From Sepiola atlantica (lineage: Eukaryota; Mollusca; Cephalopoda; Sepiida; Sepiolidae), in contig OY744533.1 in NCBI GenBank assembly GCA_963556195.1, positions 49,962,613-50,026,612 of the forward strand: DNA of 64,000 nucleotides, read 5' to 3'. The position numbers and the translations under genes were made by a program. Shown piece after piece: positions 1 through 8,739 of the stretch. Position 1 is the stretch's first letter; each line of letters starts with the position of its first letter. Below the pieces are notes generated by a model. It was not told where the DNA came from and ran no database searches. It saw only the letters and a program-made list of their open reading frames with translations.

Positions 1-213
1 AACCTCCAATAAATCCCAATGAAATATAAAAATCTGTTCAAAAAGAACCATTTCAGATTCGGAAAAATATAGTCGCCATCTTTATAAACACTAGAATATA
101 TCAAAAAAATGTTTCTATTGGCCCCCTCCTCCCCGGTTAGTGTTGAGGTTAATGAACGTATGTTGTTGTTGTTTTTGTTGTTGTTGTTTTTGTATTTGTG
201 TCATGAATGAATT
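1..213. other. Spacer tail with (TTG)n run
   Basis: AT-rich sequence that in the other units joins the 1.7-kb spacer to the GA tract. A TTG/TTTTTG run lies at about 160-195. It can be read as a short cysteine-rich frame, but this is simply the translation of the TTG repeat. I see no gene here. Confidence 0.7.
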
Positions 214-1433
214 GAGAGAGAAGGCAGGGAGCGAAGGAAATAGGGGGATAGAGAGTGAGGGAGAAGAGTCGAGAGAGAAGGCGAGAGAGAGAGAGAGAGA
301 GAAAGAGAGGGAGAGAGAGAGGCGGAAGAGGCGAGATGGGAAGGGGGAGAGAGAGGGATGAGAGAAGTGGAGATGGGGAGAGAGAGCGAAGGGACGAGAG
401 GAGATAAGAGGAGAGGAGATGTGAGAGAGAGATAGTTAGAGGGGTAATGGGAGAAGGGGTAAACAAGAGGAGGTGAGAGAGGGAATGCGAGAGGAGGAGA
501 GAGAAATGGGGAAAGAGATGGTAGGATGGACACAAGAGATAGGGCGAGTGCGAGAGGAGCGATAAAGATGTAGAGGGAGGAAAAGGGGGATTAAGAAAGA
601 TGGGGAAAGGAAAAGATAGAGAGTGTGGGCGAGAGGGGGACGGAGATAAGGGGGTGGTAGGGATGAGAGAGGTAGTGAGAGGGAGTTTGGGGTGAGAAAG
701 AGAGAAAGGGGGTGAGAGGGAGAATGGCAGAGGAGGAGAGAAGGGGAGAATAAGTGAGAGAGAGAGAGAGAGAGAGAGAGTCGCAATTGGGAAATCATGT
801 AGGGGTGAGAAAGACGGAGAGAAAGAGAGGGAGAAAACGAAAGTTAGAGGGAGAACGCGGAAAGACAAAGATAGGGGAGGGTTGTGAGAGAGAGGCAGAA
901 AGAGACACGGTGAGGGGAATGTGAGAGTTGGGGGGAGGAGAGGTGACAAGTAGAAAAGATAGAGAGAGTGGGCGAGAGAGGGAGGGAGGGAGAAAGAGGA
1001 GAGGCGGGAGGGAGGTGGAGAGGGAAATGTAGAATGATTGAGAGAGGGGGAAGGTGATAAGAGGTAGATAGAGAAACGGGGAGTAAAGGACAGTGTTGGG
1101 TAGAGAGAGAGAGAGATCAGAAAGGTAGAGAGAGTAAGGGAGAGGACAAATATAAATAGTGGTTGAGGGAGAAAGAGTAGGGGAGAGAGAGACGATGTAG
1201 AGAGAAGATAAGAGGGGGGACGGAGACCGAGTTAGCAATAGAAAGCGGGGAAAGAGGGAGAGAGAGAGAGAGGGAAAATGGGAAAAGAGAGATGGTAGTA
1301 GAGAGAGAGAGACAGAGAGAAAAAGAAGAAGGAGAGAAATGGCAGTACACACATGGGGAAAGAGTAAGAGTGGGAGGGAGTAGGGGAGAGGTAGAGTGGG
1401 AGAGAGGGATTGTGAGATAGGGAGAGAGAGGAG
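214..1433. repeat. Purine-rich GA tract, unit 1
   Basis: About 1.2 kb in which the plus strand is nearly all G and A, built from GAGAGA, GGGAGA and AGAGAAAG motifs with scattered T and C. A pure (GA)n run of about 26 bp ends near 780. The minus strand has long open frames rich in Ser, Leu and Pro because TC-rich DNA contains few stop codons; I do not regard these as genes. Such homopurine tracts can form triplex (H-DNA) structures and stall replication, but that is family knowledge, not shown here. Confidence 0.9.
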
Positions 1434-1577
1434 CTTTAGTCAGCGATGTTGACGAATTATTCTCTAAAATTCTTTCGAAAAATCAATGTTTATCGTTTAT
1501 TTGCTTCTTAAATAAAAAGGTCATCCCTGGGAGGAAGTTATCCTCACAAACAAACAGATACCCACACACACAACATG

Positions 1578-1619
<42 letters not shown>

Positions 1620-2060
1620 CTCTCTCTTCCTGTCCGCTCTATGAAACTATAGAGAAAATAAAATATCTAACTTCCAGCTCCTCTTTAATAAAACAACATT
1701 TGTTTGCCAGGCACAGCACCACTTTACTCCTCTACACTTATGTTAAAAGAATTTAGTTTTTTTTTTACCAGTAATCAGTCCACAACGTCTGCCTTCCATA
1801 AAATCATTAGTTTGGCAACCGAAAAAGTCTATTCAAATCGTTCAACTTTTTTTTAAATGTCCGATTTCGGGGTGATGGGTGGGGTATAGCCAAGAGACAC
1901 ACGAAATCTGGGGGTAGTAACACCTTTTCGTTTATAAATCTATATTGAGAGAAGACACGTTCAGTAGCTGATGGCGACAGCTAGGCGAGTTTCTTATGCT
2001 TCAAATGGCTTTAAGAGCGGCCTGTACCTATTGAAAAAGATTGATATACCCAGGGCGAAG
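1434..2060. other. Inter-tract segment, unit 1
   Basis: Non-tandem sequence between the GA tract and the minisatellite. It contains the (CT)n microsatellite, an A/T-rich part with two T8-T9 runs (near 1760 and 1850), and a mixed part up to 2060. No RNA gene, coding frame or transposon end was recognised. The segment is nearly identical in all six units. Confidence 0.7.
1578..1628. repeat. (CT)n microsatellite, unit 1
   Basis: A CT dinucleotide run of about 50 bp broken by two TTT interruptions, preceded by a short CA run (CCCACACACACAA). On the plus strand it is complementary in composition to the GA tract that ends about 145 bp to its left. Confidence 0.92.
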
Positions 2061-3337
2061 GTTGGTAGTATGTAGAGACAGGTTACATGCGACCGGAGCA
2101 TGGGAATTGAAGTTGATAAGCTGTCTTGGTCAGTGCGCATGTCAGATTAGAGGAGAATGATGGCATTGATGTGCGAAATATGCTGGTTTAGAGAAATGTG
2201 TTCGTTTTTTTTAGTGTGTGTACAGACATGCCAGATACGACCGGAGCATTGGAATTGAGTTTGATAATCTGGTCGAGAGGAATGTCTTGGTTAGCTGGCA
2301 TGTCAGATGAGAGCAAATCCGTAGAATTGAGGAGGATAATAAGCTGGTCGAAGAAATGACATGGTGTGTGGTGTGTACAATCATGTTAGATACATCCAGT
2401 GCGTTCGATAAGCTCGCCGAGAGGAATAATTAGATTTGTTGTGTGTACAGACAGGTCAGATACGACCAGAGCGTTGGAATTTAGATTGACATTAAACTGG
2501 TCGAGAGAAATGTATTGGTTGGTGATATATACAGGCAGGTCAAATACGACCAGAGCGTTAGAGTTATGGTTGTTACTAAGCTGGTGGGTACGTCAGATAC
2601 GACCAGAGCGTTGGAATAAAGATTCCTTATAAGCTGGTCGAAGAAAATGTCACGGTTGGTTGTGTGTACAAGCAGCTAAGATACGAGCAGAGCATTACAA
2701 TTTTGGTGAATAAGCTGGTCGCGAGAGAAATGTCTTAGTTGGTGGTCATGTCAGATTCGATTAAAACGTTCGAACTAACGTTCATAATAATCTAGTGAAC
2801 GAGGGAAATCTAACGGTTGGTAGTGTGCACAGGCATGTTAGATACGAGCAGAGCATTGGAATCCAGGCTCAAGGGAACTGCCTTAGTTGGTAGGCATGTC
2901 AGATGAGAGCAGAAGGTTGAAATTGAGTTTGATAATAAGATGGTTTAGAGAAATGTTTTATTTGGTGATGTGTACAGCCGTGTCAGTTACGATCAGAACG
3001 TTGACATTTGGGATGGATAATAAGCTGGTCGAGAAAAATATCTTTGTTGGTGGGGATGTCAGATATGAGCAGAACGTTGGAATCGAGCTTATTAATGAGC
3101 TGCCCGGGAGAAATGTCTAGGTTCGTGGCGTGTACAGGCAAGTCAGATACGACCAGAGCGTTGGAATTGAGGTTGATAATAAATAAGCTGGCCGAGAGAA
3201 GCGTATTGGTTGGTGGTGTGTACAGCCGTATCAGATCGTTGACATTGAGGTTCGTACGCTGTTTGAAAACAAAAAAAAAATGTCTTGGTTGGTGTGTCTA
3301 CAGGCATATCAGATACGAGATGGGCGTTGTAGTTGAG
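2061..3337. repeat. Minisatellite array I, unit 1
   Basis: Head-to-tail degenerate repeats of about 82-84 bp. Each monomer has a core like GTGTACAGGCAGGTCAGATA followed by CGACCAGAGCGTTGGAATTG, then GATAATAAGCTGGTCGAGAG and AAATGTCTTGGTTGGTGG. Monomers differ by many substitutions and small deletions, so the repeat is old. A period near 84 (28 codons) leaves several frames open, which explains the short translated segments here. Confidence 0.93.
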
Positions 3338-3824
3338 CTGTCATGTACGATCCGTGCTTGCCTGCATCCACGCATTCCAACCGTCACCTCGTTCACATAT
3401 TAGCGAAATTCCTAGAGCTTGCTGCAAACAAAGAAAGTGTGCATGGCGTTTCTACTGCGCCTTCACTTGCAGCGCGGAAAAAAGTGATTACCGTTAAATG
3501 GAGAATGGCATTGAGGGACAGTGCGTTCCAGCCGAATCGCCAGGTGAGAGAGTACTGAGATGAAGCTATTTCGCGTAGGACTGGTCTCGCCTCTTTGCTT
3601 ACAAAGGAACGGCTCGAATGCAAGAAGATAAGGTAGAGGCGAAAGCGAACAACCGACGGAGAAAGAAGAAAAGATTTTTACCGCCTACTGCAGGCGATAC
3701 GAAATGGAGATTGATCTGTGGAAGCCTGGATGATTACAACCGGCGGCCTGTTGTATTTTTTTGTTGTTGTCATGCGCGAGTGTCTTTAAGTGAGGATGCA
3801 TTAAAGACAATATTAAAATGATGT

Positions 3825-3833
3825 TCTGACTTT
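3825..3833 (-). terminator. snRNA 3' box core of U1 copy 1
   Basis: AAAGTCAGA on the minus strand fits the core AAARNNAGA of the 3' box, which directs Integrator-dependent 3' end formation of Pol II snRNAs. It lies 10 nt past the mature 3' end, inside the usual 9-19 nt range. The GTTT half of the vertebrate consensus is not present. Other copies read AAAATCAGA at the same offset, so the only variation is at the R position. Confidence 0.7.
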
Positions 3834-3843
3834 GATTGCATTA

Positions 3844-4007
3844 TCGGGGTGAGCGCGAACGCAGACCCCACACTTAGAAATAGCGCACCCGAGTCGTCCA
3901 CATTTGGGACGATCGCAAAGGTCAACCCAACCCTAGTGCAATGGAAGGGCCTCGCTCTGGGAGAACGGCCTAGATGATCACCGTTCACTCCTGTGCCAGG
4001 TAAGTAT
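3844..4007 (-). ncRNA. U1 snRNA: U1 snRNA gene, copy 1
   Basis: U1 snRNA is the RNA of the U1 snRNP, which recognises 5' splice sites at the start of spliceosome assembly. Read on the minus strand, the 164-nt RNA opens with AUACUUACCUGGC, the splice-site-pairing end. Stem-loop 1 is a perfect GAACGG/CCGUUC stem with the loop UGAUCAUCUAGG, which departs from the usual U1-70K site GAUCANGAAG. Stem-loop 2 carries the U1A site AUUGCAC. Stem-loop 3 is UCGUCC/GGACGA around CAAAUGU. The Sm-site position reads UAUUUCUAAG, whereas AUUUNUG is usual. Stem-loop 4 has the GCG-UUCG-CGC tip, and the RNA ends in CCCCGA. The length equals that of human U1. A TATA element is at 4035-4041. The 3' box core is at 3825-3833 and here reads AAAGTCAGA; all other copies have AAAATCAGA. 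Identity as U1 is near certain; whether it is functional is open because of the two variant protein sites. Confidence 0.96.
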
Positions 4008-4034
4008 AAAAAATTTCACGGCCCACAACTCACA

Positions 4035-4041
4035 TTTTATA
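4035..4041 (-). promoter_or_regulatory. TATA-like element of U1 copy 1 (-34 to -28)
   Basis: TATAAAA on the minus strand, 28 bp upstream of the U1 start at 4007. It is present at the same offset in all twelve copies (positions are given in each U1 entry). Animal U1 promoters are usually described by a proximal sequence element near -55 without a TATA box. I could not identify such an element in the AT-rich 4052-4082 region because no fixed consensus applies across animals. Confidence 0.6.
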
Positions 4042-4322
4042 CCACACAGCTCTACTCAACACCAACACCTATTTACAAACTACTAAAATACCCGAAAATA
4101 AAATATCACCAACATTAGCATATCACTACTTTTGCATTTCTCAATAACAACAATTCATAACAAACATTTCACTATCATTTAAACTTACCAACATTTTCAC
4201 AAAATACTTCAATTCGTAAGCAAACTTACATTTTACCCTAATAAACAAACTACCATCTCAACAGTTGTCTCCCCTTAGATCAACAGCCGTTTTTCAAATG
4301 TAAGGAAGCACTTGATGAAAAC

Positions 4323-7300
4323 TAAGCTGGTAGGTGCGTCAGATACGACCTCGCGTTGGAATAAGCTGGTCGAAGAAAATGTCACGGTTGGTTGTGTGTA
4401 CAAGCAGCTAAGATTCGAGCAGAGCATTACAATTTTGGTGAATAAGTTGGTCGCGAGAGAAATGTCTTAGTTGGTGGTCATGTCAGATTCGATTAGAACG
4501 TTCGAACTAACGTTCATAGTAATCTAGTCCAGGCAGGAAATCTAACGGTTGGTAGTGTGTACAGGCATGTTAGACACGAGCAGAGTGTGTGTACCCAGGT
4601 TGATAAGCAGCAGCTCAAGAGGAATGCCTTGTTTGGTAGTCAAGTCAGATCAGAGCAGAACTTTGGAATTGAGTTGAGTAATGAGTTTGTTTAGAGAAAG
4701 GTCTTATTTGGTGGTGTGTACAGGCAGGTCAGATACGACCAGGGCGTTGTAATTGAGGTTCATAAGCTGGTTGAGAAGAAATATGTTTGTTGCTGGTTTG
4801 CACAGCCGTGTCAGTTACTATCAGAACGCTGACATCGGGGTGGATAATAAGCTGGTCGAGTAAAAACTTGGTTGATAGGCATGTCATGTCAGCGCAGCGC
4901 AGAGAGTTGGAATTCAGGTGGGTAATAAGCTGGTCAAGAGAAATGTCTTAGCTACTGCTATGTACAGACATGTCAGATATGACTAGAGCTTTTAGATTGA
5001 GGCTGATTATAAGCTAGGCGAGAGAAATGTCTTGGTTTCTTGTGTGTACAGTAATGTCCGATACATCCAGCACGTTCGAAATGTGGTTGATAAGTTGATC
5101 AAGCGGTAACGGTAACGGAGTTGTAATTGAGGCTGTTACTAAACTGGTCGAGGTAAACGTCTCGGCTGGTGGTGTGTACAGGCATGTCAGATACATCTAG
5201 TGCGTTGTTGATGAGGTTGATGAGCTACTCGAGAAGAAATACCTTGGTTGCTGGTGTGTGCAGGCAGGTCATATACGACCAGAGCGTTCGAATTGAGGTT
5301 TATAATAAGCTTGACGAGAGAAATGTCCTGGTAGTGGGTGTGTATCAGATACGATCTTAACGTGAAAACTGAAATGGATACGCTATTCGAGAAAAACGTC
5401 TTGCTTGGTGGCATATATCAGATACGACAAGGGCGTTGTCATTGAAGTAACTAATGAAGTAGTCGAGGTAATCGTTTCGGCTGGCGGTGTGTACAGACAT
5501 GTCAGATACATCCAGTGCGTTCGAGATGCGGTTGATAAGCTACTCGAGAGAAATGTCTTGCTTAGTGGCGTCTAGAAGCAGGTGAGATACGATCGCAACG
5601 ATGGAATTTAGATTGATAAGCTGGGCCAGAGAAATGTCTTGGTTTGTGGTGTCTACAGTGATAGTTGATACACTCAGCACGGTGGAAATGAGGTTGATAA
5701 GCTGGTCGAAAGAAAATGTCCCGGTTCCTGGCCTGTGCAGGCAGGTCAGATACGATCAGAACGTTAAAATCGATGTAGATACGCTATTCGAGAAAAATGT
5801 TTTGGTTGGTGGTGTATATCAGATACGACAATAGCGTTGTAATTGAGGTTGCTGCTAAACTGGTCGAGGGAAACGTCTCGCCTGGTGGTGTGTACAGGCA
5901 TGTACGTTACATCCAGTGCGTTTGAAATGTGGTTGATAACATACTATAGAGAGATTTCTTGGTTAGTGGTGTGTAGTGGCAGGTCAGATACGAACGAAAC
6001 GTTGGAATCGGGGTTGATAAGCTGGGCGATGAGAAATGTTTTTTTCTTTCTGATGTGCATAGGCAGGTCGGATACGACAAGGACGTTGTAATTGAGGTTG
6101 CTACTAATTTGGTCAATGGAAACGTCTTGATTGGTGGTGTGTGCAGGCATGTCAGATGCATCCAGTGCGTCCTAGATGAGGTTGATAAGCTACTCGAGAG
6201 AAATGTCTTGGTTAGTGGTGTTGAGAGGTAGGTCAGATACGACCACAACGTTTTAATGGAGGTCGATAAACTGGGCGAGTGAAACGTCTAGGTTGGGGGT
6301 GTGTACAGGCATATCAGATACGACAACCGCGTTGTAATTGAGGTTGCTACTAAACTGGCTGAGGGGGACGTTGTTGGCTGGTCGTGTGCATAGGCATGTC
6401 AGACACATCTAGTGCGTTCGAAATGAGATTGAAAAGCTACCCGGGAGAAATGTCTTGGTTAGATTGTGTAGAGGCAGGTCAGATACGATCACAACGTTGG
6501 AAATGAGATTGACAAGCTGGTCGAGAGAAATGTCTTAATTGGTGGGGATATCCGATCAAAGCGTATCATTGGAATTAAGGTGGATAATAAACTGGTCGAG
6601 AGAAATGTATTGGTTGATGGTGTATACACGCAGGTCAAATACGACCAGAGCGTTGGAATTCAGATTGATAATAAGCTAGTCGAGAGAAATGTAGTGGCTG
6701 GTGGTATATACATGCAGGTCAAATACGACCAAAGTGTTGGAACTACAGTTGTTACTAAGCTGGCCAAGAAGAATGTCTCGGTTGGTGGGTGCGTCAGATA
6801 CGACCAGAGCGTTGGAATAAAGATTCCTAATAAGCTGGTCGAAGAAAGTGGCAAGTTTGGTTGTGTGTACAAGCCGGTAGGATACGAGCAGAGCGTTACA
6901 ATTGTGACGGATAAGCTGATCGCGAGAGAAATGTCTTAGTCGGTGGTCATGTCAGATCCGATTAAAACGTTCGAACTAACGTTCATAATAATCTAGTGAA
7001 CGAGGGAAATCTAACGGTTGGTAGTGTGCACAGGCATGTTAGATACGAGCAGAGCATTGGAATCCAGGCTCAAGGGAACTGCCTTAGTTGGTAGGCATGT
7101 CAGATGAGAGCAGAAGGTTGAAATTGAGTTGGATAATAAGATGGTTTAGAGAAATGTTTTATTTGGAAGTGTGTACAGACAGGTCAGATACGACTAGAGT
7201 GTTGGAATAATATGCTTGAGAGAAATGTGATGCCGATTGAGCATGTTAGATCCGAGCAAAGACTTCGTATTGAGTTAAGAAAATAATCTGGTTTAGAGAA

Positions 7301-7768
7301 ATGTCTAATTGTGTCGTGTGTACCGGCAGGTGAGATACGACCATGGCGTTGTAATTGAGGTCTATAAGCTGGTTGAGATGGAAATATGTTGATTGGTGAT
7401 GTGTACAGCCGTGTCAGTTACGATCAGAACGTTGACATTTGGGATGGATAATAAGCTGGTCGAGAAAAATATCTTTGTTGGTGGGGATGTCAGATATGAG
7501 CAGAACGTTGGAATCGAGCTTATTAATGAGCTGCCTGGGAGAAATGTCTAGGTTCGTGGCGTGTACAGGCAAGTCAGATACGACCAGAGCGTTGGAATTG
7601 AGGTTGATAATAAATAAGCTGGCCGAGAGAAGCGTATTGGTTGGTGGTGTGTACAGCCGTATCAGATCGTTGACATTGAGGTTCGTACGCTGTTTGAAAA
7701 CCAAAAAAAAATGTCTTGGTTGGTGTGTCTACAGGCATATCAGATACGAGATGGGCGTTGTAGTTGAG
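4323..7768. repeat. Minisatellite array II, unit 1, first copy
   Basis: About 40 degenerate monomers of the 82-84-bp repeat. Spacings between successive CAGATACGA cores in the right half range from about 69 to 88 bp, with most at 80-86. A run of four monomers at 6580-6939 is open in one frame for 119 codons with a 28-residue period, but neighbouring monomers carry stops, so I do not call a gene. This copy lacks a 27-bp segment near 5234 that is present in unit 3. Confidence 0.93.
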
Positions 7769-8739
7769 CTGTCATGTACGATCCGTGCTTGCCTGCATCC
7801 ACGCATTCCAACCGTCACCTCGTTCACATATTAGCGAAATTCCTAGAGCTTGCTGCAAATAAAGAAAGTGTGCATGGCGTTTCTACTGCGCCTTCACTTG
7901 CAGCGCGGAAAAAAGTGATTACCGTTAAATGGAGAATGGCATTGAGGGACAGTGCGTTCCAGCCGAATCGCCAGGTGAGAGAGTACTGAGATGAAGCTAT
8001 TTCGCGTAGGACTGGTCTCGCCTCTTTGCTTACAAAGGAACGGCTCGAATGCAAGAAGAAAGCGAACAACCGACGGAGAAAGAAGAAAAGATTTTTACCG
8101 CCTACTGCAGGCGATACGAAATGGAGATTGATCTGTGGAAGCCTGGATGATTACAACCGGCGGCCTGTTGTATTTTTTTGTTGTTGTCATGCGCGAGTGT
8201 CTTTAAGTGAGGATGCATTAAAGACAATATTAAAATGATGTTCTGATTTTGATTGCATTATCGGGGTGAGCGCGAACGCAGACCCCACACTTAGAAATAG
8301 CGCACCCGAGTCGTCCACATTTGGGACGATCGCAAAGGTCAACCCAACCCTAGTGCAATGGAAGGGCCTCGCTCTGGGAGAACGGCCTAGATGATCACCG
8401 TTCACTCCTGTGCCAGGTAAGTATAAAAAATTTCACGGCCCACAACTCACATTTTATACCACACAGCTCTACTCAACACCAACACCTATTTACAAACTAC
8501 TAAAATACCCGAAAATAAAATATCACCAACATTAGCATATCACTACTTTTGCATTTCTCAATAACAACAATTCATAACAAACATTTCACTATCATTTAAA
8601 CTTACCAACATTTTCACAAAATACTTCAATTCGTAAGCAAACTTACATTTTACCCTAATAAACAAACTACCATCTCAACAGTTGTCTCCCCTTAGATCAA
8701 CAGCCGTTTTTCAAATGTAAGGAAGCACTTGATGAAAAC
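7769..8739 (-). repeat. U1 cassette 2, context A, 14-bp deletion (unit 1)
   Basis: Second cassette, about 970 bp. It lacks 14 bp (around ATAAGGTAGAGGCG) in the 3' flank near 8056; only cassettes 2 and 3 share this loss. The right junction is the same as in cassette 1. The shared deletion shows that cassettes 2 and 3 are recent duplicates of each other. Confidence 0.88.
8261..8424 (-). ncRNA. U1 snRNA: U1 snRNA gene, copy 2
   Basis: By eye identical to copy 1 over the 164-nt RNA. The TATA element is at 8452-8458 and the 3' box core AAAATCAGA at 8242-8250. This gene lies in the first of the two extra 4.4-kb blocks of unit 1, 4,417 bp from copy 1. The promoter side is unchanged, so if the family is expressed this copy should be too. 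Confidence 0.96.

Larger units (their letters stand above)
3338..4322 (-). repeat. U1 cassette 1, context A (unit 1)
   Basis: A block of about 985 bp of non-minisatellite sequence embedded in the minisatellite and repeated 12 times in the window. In U1 orientation it holds about 315 bp of promoter side (4008-4322), the U1 gene, and about 500 bp of 3' flank (3338-3843). The 3' flank has a 71-codon plus-strand frame (3343-3558) that is kept in all copies but has no recognisable family; I treat it as flank. The right junction reads GTAAGGAAGCACTTGATG and runs straight into minisatellite. Confidence 0.88.

Noticed and set aside
75..100. Short resemblance of AAATATAGTCG to part of U4 snRNA
   Set aside because: The match is limited to about a dozen bases, and no other U4 element is nearby.
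149..949. Long minus-strand frames in the GA tracts (also 29894-31039 and 61217-62362, 381 codons), rich in Ser, Leu and Pro
   Set aside because: TC-rich DNA has few stop codons. The frames shift with every dinucleotide-length change between units, and they have no domain, signal or codon-position pattern.
2061..3337. CRISPR array suggested by many regularly spaced repeats
   Set aside because: Monomers are contiguous and diverged, not identical short repeats with unique spacers, and there are no cas genes. The U1 genes place the window in a eukaryote.
3525..3560. Minus-strand TCACCTGGCGATTC, resembling a second U1 5' end
   Set aside because: Only about eight bases match U1, and none of the stem-loops follow.
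3770..3988. 72-codon minus-strand frame repeated in all cassettes
   Set aside because: It lies mostly inside the U1 snRNA gene (3844-4007). Its conservation is that of the RNA.
3997..4007. Perfect plus-strand splice donor CCAGGTAAGTAT
   Set aside because: It is the exact complement of the U1 5' end, so it needs no exon to explain it.
6580..6939. 119-codon plus-strand frame with a 28-residue repeat
   Set aside because: It covers only four monomers, flanking monomers have stops and odd lengths, and the same DNA is open in other frames. The period of about 84 bp explains it.
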